A stretch of DNA of 64,000 bases from Rhizobium sp. 16-488-2b (GTDB lineage: Bacteria > Pseudomonadota > Alphaproteobacteria > Rhizobiales > Rhizobiaceae): contig NZ_JAGHMF010000022.1 in assembly GCF_017741815.1 (NCBI RefSeq), positions 1 through 64,000 of the forward strand, written 5' to 3'. This document shows positions 49,914 to 58,138 of this stretch, in pieces. A program made the position numbers and the translations under genes. A model generated the notes under the pieces. It ran no database searches and was not told the origin of the DNA. It worked only from the letters and a program-made list of their open reading frames with translations. Each line of letters opens with the position of its first letter. Positions within the stretch are counted from its first letter, which is position 1.

Positions 49914-50306
49914 TCAAAGGCGGATAGGAATGATGTTCCTGATCCGCGCATCGCGCAGATAGAGACCACCCCACGCCAGCACGCCAAGCATCAGACATAT
50001 CAGCTGCGGCGGCGAGAATATCTCGCCGAGCCGGAAATGAATGCTGATCGCTCCGCCGAGAAACCCCGTTATCATGACAGCGCCGAGCGCAGCCGTTGCC
50101 GGAATGGCGTAAAGCACGACGCAGACGAGGATGATAAGCCCGAGCTTGGTCGCGAGTTCGGGCGGGAAGCCCGATGCTGCCATGTCGGTCGCCAGCATCT
50201 GCGGCGCAAACAGATTGATGCCGGCATCGGCAAGCAACGCCACGCAAACAAGCGCGCTCAAGGCCCACCCAGCAATGACACTGAAGATAGAGACTTCACG
50301 ATCCAT
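49914..50306 (-). CDS. DoxX-like small membrane protein
   Basis: A 130-residue protein with four hydrophobic helices (FSVIAGWALSALVCVALLADA, GLIILVCVVLYAIPATAALGAV, then GFLGGAISIH and LICLMLGVLAWGGLYL). The order and the GAVMITGFLGGAISIHFR segment are typical of DoxX-like proteins. It probably relates to membrane electron transfer or detoxification. The start at 50306 (MDREVS) is preferred over a longer one. It converges on the HWE kinase. Confidence 0.8.
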   Translation of the reverse strand: MDREVSIFSVIAGWALSALVCVALLADAGINLFAPQMLATDMAASGFPPELATKLGLIILVCVVLYAIPATAALGAVMITGFLGGAISIHFRLGEIFSPPQLICLMLGVLAWGGLYLRDARIRNIIPIRL

Positions 50307-50433
50307 GTGTAAAAGCCATCTGTGACACCCATCAAAACCGAGTTGCTTTGCAAGGAATGCACTTGAATGATGCCGCCGCGATGACGAATGAAACCGCATG
50401 TTGCAATAATTGGCAAGCGAATACACGCGCAAA

Positions 50434-50454
50434 GGCGGGAAACGCATTCCCGCC
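50434..50454 (-). terminator. Terminator after the aa3 oxidase subunit IV gene
   Basis: GGCGGGA and TCCCGCC form a 7-bp stem with a 7-base loop. Read on the minus strand it is followed by TTTGCG, 37 bp after the stop at 50491. Confidence 0.65.
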
Positions 50455-50490
50455 CTGCTCTCGATACGTCGATCTGATGTCGGTGGCTGA

Positions 50491-50715
50491 TTAGCGCAGC
50501 AGCACGAGGCCGGCGATGAAGACGATTAGCAGCACCACGATGCCGCCGAGCAGGCCGGCGCCTGCGAAGAAGCCGGCGGTCATGCCGAGCAGCAGCGCAA
50601 CGAGGAACAGCGTGCCGAACTTCGCGGCCGCCAGGAACATGTTGTAGGTCTGCTCGTGCGCTGGATAGTCCATCGGCGCGCCGACTTCGGCGGGTCCGGT
50701 ATTGTACTCGGCCAT
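50491..50715 (-). CDS. aa3-type cytochrome c oxidase subunit IV
   Basis: A 74-residue protein: a polar N-terminus with DYPAHEQTYNMFLAAAKFGT, then two hydrophobic helices (LFLVALLLGMTAGFFAGA and LLGGIVVLLIVFIAGLVLL). The HEQTY...F pattern marks the bacterial subunit IV family. The ATG at 50715 follows GGGAG. No other oxidase subunit gene is near, so it is a stray subunit that joins a complex encoded elsewhere. Confidence 0.85.
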   Translation of the reverse strand: MAEYNTGPAEVGAPMDYPAHEQTYNMFLAAAKFGTLFLVALLLGMTAGFFAGAGLLGGIVVLLIVFIAGLVLLR

Positions 50716-50889
50716 GCTTGTCATCTCCCTGAAACCCCGGCCCGCATCACGATGCGGCCGCATGACTTTCTCATCCGCACGCTCCCACGTACAAATGTCC
50801 CGCTAGAGGAATTACACAAAGCCCGGAAAAGCGCAATGCATGAGAATGCCGCGGCCACGCGGCTTTCCCATGCATCGTGTTGGATTGCC

Positions 50890-51642
50890 TCAGAGCGGCA
50901 GATCGGTGCCGAACTGGCCCTCGGGCACGAAACGCGCCGTCGGAATGATGGTCAGCGGCGGCAGCGTGTCGTTCGGGTTGCGCGAGAACATCATCCGCTG
51001 TTCGCTGGCGCTGGAGATGAAGAACGGATAGCGCGTCAAAAGCTTGCGCCCGACCTCGATCACGTTGGTCGCCATCAGCGTCATGTCGATGCCGTAGTTC
51101 TTCGCCAGCTGACCGGGCACGATGGTGTCGGCATAGAAGACGCGCTTGTAGAAGGCGGCATGCGGCGGCCGGCAGAACTGCAGCACCCGGCTGGCGCGGA
51201 AATAGGCCGCGGCGACGATCGAGGGGCGCAGCGTGAGATACGGGATCCAGGAGAGATCCGCCGTCATCTCGGGATCGGCGGCGAAGCGCGCCGGGTCGAT
51301 CAGCGTCAGACCGGCATCGAGCATCGCGTCCATCGCCCAGGGGAACGCCCCGCCCGATTGGCTGAGCCGATGGTCGGGTGTCACATAATGGATCCGGACG
51401 GTGCTGACCATCTCCCCATAATAGTACAGTCCGAAAACATAGGCATGGCTGTCGAAATCGCTGTCGTCGAGCAGGCCCTTGGGGGCCAGCGCCAGCACGT
51501 CGTGCGCCTTGTAGGCCTTGTAGCGCAGGCGTTCCACCTGTGCCAGGTCCTCGTTGCTTTCAACGCGGCGGTATTCGACATTATCGAGAACTTCAAGAAT
51601 CTTGCGGCTGAAATCACTTACGTTGGAATGTGATCCTGACAT
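50890..51642 (-). CDS. FeeM-like N-acyl amino acid synthase
   Basis: A 250-residue GNAT-fold protein. EDLAQVERLRYKAYKAHDVLA and DSHAYVFGLYYYGEMVSTVRIH match the N-terminal half of the FeeM/autoinducer synthase group; RFAADPEMTADLSWIPYLTLRP and FYKRVFYADTIVPGQL cover the acyl-binding second half. It could link a fatty acyl group from acyl carrier protein to an amino acid, making a lipid or signal. The substrate is unproven. The upstream 188 bp is A/T-rich with a CCGTT-CGTT-AACGG inverted repeat at 51652-51665. No regulator gene is adjacent. Confidence 0.72.
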   Translation of the reverse strand: MSGSHSNVSDFSRKILEVLDNVEYRRVESNEDLAQVERLRYKAYKAHDVLALAPKGLLDDSDFDSHAYVFGLYYYGEMVSTVRIHYVTPDHRLSQSGGAFPWAMDAMLDAGLTLIDPARFAADPEMTADLSWIPYLTLRPSIVAAAYFRASRVLQFCRPPHAAFYKRVFYADTIVPGQLAKNYGIDMTLMATNVIEVGRKLLTRYPFFISSASEQRMMFSRNPNDTLPPLTIIPTARFVPEGQFGTDLPL

Positions 51643-51767
51643 TTTGTCCGTCCGTTCGTTAACGGCTTATTAATCATACGATTACGGCCCGGAACGCAAG
51701 ATTTTAAGATAAATTTAATCGTATTTAAGTTGTTAAGGTTAACGCGCCGCAATCATTAAGGAATGAC

Positions 51768-51797
51768 TAAAAGCCGCCCGGTTGCAAAGCGGACGGC
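51768..51797 (-). terminator. Terminator after the EAL gene
   Basis: On the minus strand GCCGTCC and GGGCGGC pair (one G-T) around an 11-base loop and are followed by TTTTAG. It lies about 35 bp after the stop at 51831. Confidence 0.65.
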
Positions 51798-51830
51798 ATC
51801 AGCGGCGATCAGAAGTGGTGAGATGAAGGA

Positions 51831-54137
51831 TCAGGCCACGTTGTTGCGGCGGCGCGGCACCGGCGTACGGCGGCCAATCGCCTCCTGCAGCAGCGCGATG
51901 TTCTGCGACGGCACTGGCGGCGAGAAGACGTAGCCCTGGACGAGATCGGTCGCCCGGTACTTGTTGAGCAAGGCCAGCTGCTCGGTGGTCTCGACGCCTT
52001 CGGTGACGATCTTGAGGCCGAGTTCTCGGGCAAGGTTGACCGTGCCGCGCAGAAGCTTCAGACGACGGCCGTCCTCCACGATATTGCGCAGGAACGAGCG
52101 GTCGATCTTGATGATGTCGAGCGGCAGCGTGTCGAGATAGCTCAAGCTGGAGAAGCCGGTGCCGAAATCGTCGATGGCGATGGTGATGCCGCTGTTGCGC
52201 AGCTCCGCCAGGATCGCGCGTACCGCGGCCGGCTCATCGATCAGGCAGCTCTCGGTGATTTCGAGGTGCAGCCGATCGGGGCTCAGGCCGGAGTTCTTCA
52301 GCGCTTGCGAGACGACCGCGAGAATGTCGTTGTCGCGCAGGTCGCGCGCCGAAAGGTTGACGGAGACCGCGATGTGATCCGGCCACGTCATGCAGTCCAT
52401 GCAGGCCTTCATCAGGATGAAACGCGTGATGTCGGAGATGATGCCCATATCCTCGGCAAGGCGGATGAACACATCCGGCGGAATGGCCCCCTTCTCCGGA
52501 TGCACCCAGCGCGCCAGCGCCTCGGCGCATTCGATGCGCGAGCCGTCGGCCTTGAACATCGGCTGGTAGGCAATGTTGAGCCCGCCGGCAGCCACCGCCT
52601 CGCGCAGGTCCGCCTTCAGCTTCTGCTTTTCGATATAGCGGCCGTCCATCTCACGCTCGAAGCCGGAAATGCCGCCGCGCTCCTTGGACTTGCTCTCGAA
52701 CAGCGCGAGATCCGCCTTGATGCTCCATTCGTCCATCGCGAAGGCATCGCTTTCGAGGATGGCGAAACCGGCCGAGAGCGACACCAGGAAGGTGACGTCG
52801 TCGGCCTCGTAATTCCCCTGGATCTCGGCATGCACGCGGCGGATCTCCGCGTCCATCGCTTCCGCATCCTTGGCGTGCGGGAAGAACAGGATGAACTGGT
52901 CGCCCATCAGGCGGCCGACGATCGCCTTGCGCGAGCGCTCCTCGATGCGGTTGGCAATGGCGCAGAGCAGCCGGTCGCCGGTGATGTGGCCGCGCATGTC
53001 GTTGACATGCTTGAACTCGTCGATGTCGAGAACCATGAAGCCGAGCGGGCCACGCTTCTTCGGATGCTTGTTCAGGTAGTCCTGGACGAGGTGGCTGAAA
53101 TATTCGCGGTTCGGCAGGCCCGTCAGCGCGTCGTAGCGCACCATGTGCAGGATCTTCTGCTCGGCCTTCACGCGGCTCGACACGTCCTCGAAGATCAGCA
53201 CGGCGCCGCCATCGGCGCGGCGGCTGGCGGAGAACTCGAGCGACAGGTCTTCCGGAAAATGGATGAGCATGCGCGACAGCTTGCCCTCGGCGACATGCGT
53301 CATCTGCCGCAGGATAAGCTCCGGCTGCGAGGAATCCATGAAATTGTAGCGCGCGCCATAGCGCAGCACGGCACCGAGATCGCGGTCCTTCAACCGGTCC
53401 GGCGCACCGATCTTCAGGAGTTCGCATGCCTTGCGGTTGACCACCTGGATACGGTTTTCCGCGTCCACCATGACGAGTCCGTGCGGCATGTTGTTGAGCG
53501 CCGTGTCGAACCGGTCGGCGATCGAGGTGATCTCCCGCCGCGCGATGACGTTCTCATAAAGGAACTCGCGCACGCCGTTGGCCATTGCCCGGGTGGTGAG
53601 CCAGAAGGGAATGAGGAAGATGGACAGGATGCCGCGATAGAAATCCATCGCCATCAGGCTGCAGATGATCATCGGCAGGCAGCAGGAGAAGGTCTGCAGG
53701 TCGACAGCCATGCGCGACCCATAGTTGCGCCCGACGACCGAGACCATGGTCGCCATCGTCACCGAGATGCTGGCGAGCTCCGAAAAGCTGTCGTGCACCA
53801 TGAAGATCGCATAACCGCTGCAGATACCGAGCAGCGTCGTCGTGCAGGCAGCGCCCGCGACAAGGATCCGCTCCCAATGCTCGATGCCGGCATGCGTCAG
53901 CGTCTGCTTGTCGACGCGGTCGAACTGGCGGAAAATGATCATGCGTGCGCAGAAGACGAGGAGAAAGCCCGCGGCAAGCCAGAGGTAGAGGGTGGTGCCG
54001 GTCTTGAAGGCAATGGCCAGGCAGGTCGCGATGTGAACGATGACACCGGCGAGCAGCGTCATGCGGTTTCCCGAGAGGGAACTCACAAACGAGAGATATA
54101 CATCCGTAGGGACCCTGCTCGGGCTATCTGGCTTCAT
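51831..54137 (-). CDS. Membrane c-di-GMP phosphodiesterase with degenerate GGDEF and PAS
   Basis: A 768-residue protein. Several membrane helices occupy residues 1-200, then a PAS-like domain (~215-320; FDTALNNMPHGLVMVDAENRI). The GGDEF domain (~335-500) has MGDQF instead of the catalytic GGDEF motif, so cyclase activity is doubtful. The EAL domain (~515-768) is intact: EALARW near residue 539, NLSARD, and IDDFGTGFSSLSYLDTLPLDIIKID. It should lower c-di-GMP at the membrane in response to a PAS or membrane signal. It stands alone with its own terminator. Confidence 0.92.
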   Translation of the reverse strand: MKPDSPSRVPTDVYLSFVSSLSGNRMTLLAGVIVHIATCLAIAFKTGTTLYLWLAAGFLLVFCARMIIFRQFDRVDKQTLTHAGIEHWERILVAGAACTTTLLGICSGYAIFMVHDSFSELASISVTMATMVSVVGRNYGSRMAVDLQTFSCCLPMIICSLMAMDFYRGILSIFLIPFWLTTRAMANGVREFLYENVIARREITSIADRFDTALNNMPHGLVMVDAENRIQVVNRKACELLKIGAPDRLKDRDLGAVLRYGARYNFMDSSQPELILRQMTHVAEGKLSRMLIHFPEDLSLEFSASRRADGGAVLIFEDVSSRVKAEQKILHMVRYDALTGLPNREYFSHLVQDYLNKHPKKRGPLGFMVLDIDEFKHVNDMRGHITGDRLLCAIANRIEERSRKAIVGRLMGDQFILFFPHAKDAEAMDAEIRRVHAEIQGNYEADDVTFLVSLSAGFAILESDAFAMDEWSIKADLALFESKSKERGGISGFEREMDGRYIEKQKLKADLREAVAAGGLNIAYQPMFKADGSRIECAEALARWVHPEKGAIPPDVFIRLAEDMGIISDITRFILMKACMDCMTWPDHIAVSVNLSARDLRDNDILAVVSQALKNSGLSPDRLHLEITESCLIDEPAAVRAILAELRNSGITIAIDDFGTGFSSLSYLDTLPLDIIKIDRSFLRNIVEDGRRLKLLRGTVNLARELGLKIVTEGVETTEQLALLNKYRATDLVQGYVFSPPVPSQNIALLQEAIGRRTPVPRRRNNVA

Positions 54138-54468
54138 CCAATATTTTCCCTGTACCGCAGCACCCTACCGCCAACCCTTTAAAAATTGATTTCAGGTCAC
54201 CCACACATTTTGTTGATTTTTCTACAATCTTAGCGAGAACAAGAGCGGGAATCGGCAGTTTTTGCAGCTTCGCGGGGATGTTTCACAATGAGGCGGTCCA
54301 TCCACAGGTTGTCGTCTTTGCAGCCGGCAAGCGCTGCTGGCGGGTCGCCCGCGATATAAGACTATAATCCAACATCCGGGCTTTCCGCTTCCAATTTCAG
54401 GGTCCCTGATCTACCACTTGAGGTGGGAGAGCATGGGGTAAAACCCATGAAATAGGAGGGGGAAAGGC
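54138..54468. other. Divergent region upstream of dctQ, with leader hairpins
   Basis: 331 bp between the EAL gene and dctQ with no gene. Its first part is A/T-rich. Near the end, CCAC-TTGAG-GTGG (54415-54427 region) and CATGGG-GTAAAA-CCCATG (54432-54449) form hairpins just before the AGGAGGGGG ribosome-binding site of dctQ. These could control translation of the TRAP permease. Confidence 0.5.
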
Positions 54469-55008
54469 ATGCCGGTTTTTCTAGCCGCCAGCCGGCTGAT
54501 CGATGCTGTCAGCCAGTTCATGGGCAAGCTGTCCGAATATATGGTGCTGTTCTGTTGCCTGATCAGCGCCGCCAACGCACTCATCCGCTACACTTTCAAC
54601 TACAGCTCCAACGGCTGGCTCGAGATCCAGTGGTATCTCTTCGCCTTCGTCGTCGTGCTGGGTGCCGCCCATACGCTCAGAATGAACGAACATGTCCGCG
54701 TCGACCTGATCTACGGCTCGGTGTCAGACCGGGCGCGGCTGTGGATCGACACGATCGGCCTGATCGTCTTCCTGCTTCCGGCCTGCATCTTCCTCACCTG
54801 GCTCTGCTGGCCCTTCTTCTGGCTCTCCTATATCAAGCACGAGGTCTCCTCCAATGCCGGCGGCCTGATCCGCTGGCCGGTCAAGCTCATCCTGGTCGCG
54901 GGCTTCGGCCTGCTCACGCTGCAGGGTCTCTCCGAGCTGATCAAGCGCATCGCCGCGCTGACGGGTCATTTGGTCGTCGAGACCAAATACGAAAAACCGC
55001 TGCAGTGA
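54469..55008 (+). CDS. dctQ: TRAP transporter small permease DctQ
   Basis: A 179-residue four-helix protein with a typical DctQ core (LFCCLISAANALIRYTFNYSSNGWLEIQWYLF, then RMNEHVRVDLIYG). It anchors the large permease. AGGAGGGGG precedes the ATG. dctM starts 21 bp downstream. Long hydrophobic stretches around residues 25-45, 55-70, 90-115 and 145-165 fit four helices. Confidence 0.93.
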   Translation: MPVFLAASRLIDAVSQFMGKLSEYMVLFCCLISAANALIRYTFNYSSNGWLEIQWYLFAFVVVLGAAHTLRMNEHVRVDLIYGSVSDRARLWIDTIGLIVFLLPACIFLTWLCWPFFWLSYIKHEVSSNAGGLIRWPVKLILVAGFGLLTLQGLSELIKRIAALTGHLVVETKYEKPLQ

Positions 55009-55029
55009 CCGCGACCGGGAGGAAAGCCA

Positions 55030-56538
55030 TTGTTTGATTTCGGCATCATTCCGCCGGCCATGTTCGTGGGCATGGTCCTGTTCATGCTCTACGGTTTCCC
55101 GGTGGCCTTTTCGCTGGCCGCCGTCGGCCTGTTCTTCGGCATCATTGGTGTCGCCACCGGCCATTTCAGCGAGGCCTTCCTGCAGGCGCTCCCACTGCGC
55201 TTCTTCGGCATCGTCTCCAACGATCTCCTGCTCGCCATTCCCTTCTTCACCTTCATGGGCGCCATATTGGAGCGCTGCGGCTTGGCGGAAGACCTGCTCG
55301 AGGGCATGGGCAAGCTCTTCGGCCGCATCCCCGGCGGCCTTGCCTATGCCGTCATCCTCGTCGGCGCGGTGCTCGGCGCCATCACCGGAACGGTCGCAGC
55401 CTCGGTCATCACCATGGGCGTCATCTCGCTGCCCATCATGCTGCGCTACGGCTATAGCCCGCGGCTCGCCACCGGGGTGATTGCCGCATCCGGCACCATC
55501 ACCCAGGTGATCCCGCCCTCGCTCGTTCTCGTCGTCCTCGCCGATCAGCTCGGCAAGTCCGTCGGCGACATGTATCTCGGCGCCATCGGCCCCTCGATCC
55601 TGCAGGTGGCGATCTTCATGATCTACATCCTGATCCTGTCGATCGTAAAACCCGCCTCCGTGCCGCCGCTGCCCAAGGAGGTGCGCGGCGATTTCACCTG
55701 GGCGCTGCTCTTCAAGGTGCTGTCGGGCATGGTGCCCTCGATCGTGCTGATCTTCCTCGTCCTCGGCACCATCTTCATGGGGCTCGCGACCCCGACCGAA
55801 GCCGGCGCGCTCGGCGTCGTCGGCGCCATGGCGCTCGCCGCCATGCACCGCCGCCTGACCTGGCCGCTGATGCAGGAGGCGATGCGCTCCACCATGCACA
55901 TTACGTCGATGGTGGTGATGATCCTGATCGGCTCCACCTGCTTCAGCCTCGTCTTTCAGGGCATGGACGGCTCGCGCTGGATCGAGCACATGCTCTCAGG
56001 CATCCCCGGCGGCCCGGTGGGCTTCCTGATCTTCGTCAACATCTTCATCTTCGTGCTCGCCTTCTTCCTCGATTTCTTCGAGATCGCCTTCATCGTCATC
56101 CCGATGCTGGCCCCCGTTGCCTCCGCGCTCGGCATCGACCTCATCTGGTTCGGCGTGCTGATCTGCGTCAACATGCAGACGAGCTTCATGCACCCGCCCT
56201 TCGGCTTCGCGCTCTTCTATCTGCGCTCGATCGCCGACCGCAGCGTCAAGACCTCCGACATCTACATGGGCGCCCTGCCCTGGGTCGGCATGCAGCTCAT
56301 CCTCGTCGCCATCGTGATCTTCTGGCCGCAATCGGTGACCTACTGGCTGAAGAAGGGGCCGGAGGTGGATCTCAACACGATCAAGATCGAGGTCCCCGGC
56401 TTTAGCGGCAACGGGCTTGGCACGCCACCCGGGATGCCGGGCCTGGCGCTGCCGCCGATGAATGGCTTGCCGGGGCAACCACCGGCACAGGTGAAACCCG
56501 CGCAGCCGGATCTGAGCCAGCCGCCGGTGATCAAGTAG
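55030..56538 (+). CDS. dctM: TRAP transporter large permease DctM
   Basis: A 502-residue permease with the DctM pattern: GMVLFMLYGFPVAFSLAAVG, AILERCGLAEDLLEGMGKLFG, GTITQVIPPSLVLVVLADQLG and HPPFGFALFYLR. It begins with TTG after GGGAGGAAA. The last 45 or so residues are an unusual Pro/Gly-rich tail (TPPGMPGLALPPMNGLPG) beyond the last helix and are probably cytoplasmic. It imports a carboxylate-type solute with sodium or protons, together with DctQ and a DctP. Confidence 0.94.
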   Translation: MFDFGIIPPAMFVGMVLFMLYGFPVAFSLAAVGLFFGIIGVATGHFSEAFLQALPLRFFGIVSNDLLLAIPFFTFMGAILERCGLAEDLLEGMGKLFGRIPGGLAYAVILVGAVLGAITGTVAASVITMGVISLPIMLRYGYSPRLATGVIAASGTITQVIPPSLVLVVLADQLGKSVGDMYLGAIGPSILQVAIFMIYILILSIVKPASVPPLPKEVRGDFTWALLFKVLSGMVPSIVLIFLVLGTIFMGLATPTEAGALGVVGAMALAAMHRRLTWPLMQEAMRSTMHITSMVVMILIGSTCFSLVFQGMDGSRWIEHMLSGIPGGPVGFLIFVNIFIFVLAFFLDFFEIAFIVIPMLAPVASALGIDLIWFGVLICVNMQTSFMHPPFGFALFYLRSIADRSVKTSDIYMGALPWVGMQLILVAIVIFWPQSVTYWLKKGPEVDLNTIKIEVPGFSGNGLGTPPGMPGLALPPMNGLPGQPPAQVKPAQPDLSQPPVIK

Positions 56539-56581
56539 GGATTTCAGTTGGATAATGATTTTGGATGGGTGGGAGACCGGA

Positions 56582-56706
56582 GCCCCCTCATCCGCCTGCC
56601 GGCACCTTCTCCCCGTTGGAGAAGAGACTCTTAGTGGGCCGCTCGCGCCGACCTCCCCTTCTCCCCAGCGGGGAGAAGGTGGCCCGAAGGGTCGGATGAG
56701 GGGGCC
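56582..56706. repeat. RIME-like palindromic repeat, copy 2
   Basis: About 125 bp with ends GCCCCCTCATCCG and CGGATGAGGGGGCC, matching the copy at 29799 in order and inner arms (CACCTTCTCCCC and GGGGAGAAGGTG). It lies between dctM and the convergent dctP and could end transcription of both. Confidence 0.85.
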
Positions 56707-56740
56707 ACACGCCAGAACGCCAGCCCCCTCAGAACTCGAG

Positions 56741-57847
56741 CTAAATCTTCCCAGCCCGCTGCTGGATCATCATGAACGTATCGAACGTATACTCAGACAG
56801 CTGCATCCACAGATACGCATCGCGCTTGAACGCCGTCTGATCCTCGTAGATCTTCTTGAAGTAGGGATTGGACGCCGAAATCTCCGCATAGATCCCAAGC
56901 GAAGCCTGGAAGCAGGCTTCCATGATTTCCTGGCTGAACGGCCTGAGCGTCGCCCCCTCGGAGACCAGCTGCTTCAGCGCCGGCGGGTTCTTCATGTCGT
57001 ACTTCGCCATCATGTTGGTGTTGGCGAAGGCGCAGGCATCGGTGAGTGCCGCCTGATAGTGCTTCGGCAGGCTGTTCCACTTTTCCAGATTGAAGAAGGC
57101 GTGCACCGTCGGGCCACCCTCCCACCAGCCGGGATAATAGTAATACTTCGCGACCTTGTGCAGGCCGAGCTTCAGATCGTCGTATGGGCCGACGAACTCC
57201 GAGGCGTCGATCGTGCCCTTTTCCAGCGCCGGATAGATATCGCCGCCGGCGATCTGCTGCGGGATGACGCCGAGCTTGCTGATCACCTGGCCGGCGAGGC
57301 CGGCGATGCGCATCTTCACGCCCTTCAGATCATCCAGCGTGTTGATTTCCTTGCGGAACCAGCCACCCATCTGGGCGCCGGTATTGCCCGCCGGCAGGCC
57401 GTAAATGCCCTGCGTGGCGTAGAATTCGTTCATCAGCGTATTGCCGTTGCCCTCGTAGAACCAGGCATTGGTGAGGCGCCCGTTAAGCCCGAAGGGAATG
57501 GCGGTGCCGATCGCGTAGGTCGGGTCCTTGCCGACGAAGTAATAGGAGCAGGTGTGTGCCGCTTCCACCGTTCCTGCGCTGACGGCATCCGCCGCCTGCA
57601 GGCCGGGAATGATCTCGCCGGCGGCAAAGGGCTGGATGGTGAAGTTGCCGTCGGTCGATGCGGCCAGATGCTTGGCGATATCGTCGGCCGCGCCATAGAT
57701 CGTGTCCAGGCTCTTCGGAAACGACGATGTCATGCGCCAGGCGATCTTCGGGTTTTCCTGGGCGATGGCGGGTGCCGCCAGAGCCGAGGCAGCAACGGCG
57801 CCGACGCCCGCTGTTCCTGCCTTCTTGAAGAATGAACGACGATCCAT
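56741..57847 (-). CDS. dctP: TRAP transporter substrate-binding protein DctP, Tat-exported
   Basis: A 368-residue periplasmic receptor. The N-terminus (MDRRSFFKKAGTAGVGAVAASALAAPAIA) has a twin-arginine motif and a Tat-style signal, unusual among TRAP receptors but known in the alpha-keto acid-type subgroup. ITWRMTSS-like text at the start of the mature part reads KIAWRMTSSFPKSLDTIYGAA, then EFVGPYDDLKLGLHKVAKYY is diagnostic. The ATG at 57847 follows GGGAGG. It converges on dctQM, so the set is split into two transcripts. Confidence 0.92.
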   Translation of the reverse strand: MDRRSFFKKAGTAGVGAVAASALAAPAIAQENPKIAWRMTSSFPKSLDTIYGAADDIAKHLAASTDGNFTIQPFAAGEIIPGLQAADAVSAGTVEAAHTCSYYFVGKDPTYAIGTAIPFGLNGRLTNAWFYEGNGNTLMNEFYATQGIYGLPAGNTGAQMGGWFRKEINTLDDLKGVKMRIAGLAGQVISKLGVIPQQIAGGDIYPALEKGTIDASEFVGPYDDLKLGLHKVAKYYYYPGWWEGGPTVHAFFNLEKWNSLPKHYQAALTDACAFANTNMMAKYDMKNPPALKQLVSEGATLRPFSQEIMEACFQASLGIYAEISASNPYFKKIYEDQTAFKRDAYLWMQLSEYTFDTFMMIQQRAGKI

Positions 57848-58138
57848 CAAAAACCTCCCATTGTTGGTTCAGCAGGGCCAAACTCTCCCCACCCGCGGAA
57901 CGAGGGAAGCTAAGCATGCGGACGCAGGTGATTCAAGCGCCGGCCTATTAGTCTTTGGGATCACGACACCAATATGGCGAGTAGCGCATTTCGATCGGAA
58001 TCAGCGGCTTAGTCATGGATGGAGCGAGGCCGGCACATGGCCTTGCCGCAATTTGGCCGGGCACATCAGGCACACGTTGACAGGAAAGCCGTTCTGGTTT
58101 CTCTCATTGGCAAGAGATGATCGTCCTCAGGATAGACA

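Noticed and set aside
52266..54182. 638-codon plus-strand frame opposite the EAL gene
   Set aside because: Shadow frame; the minus-strand protein has PAS, GGDEF-like and EAL motifs.
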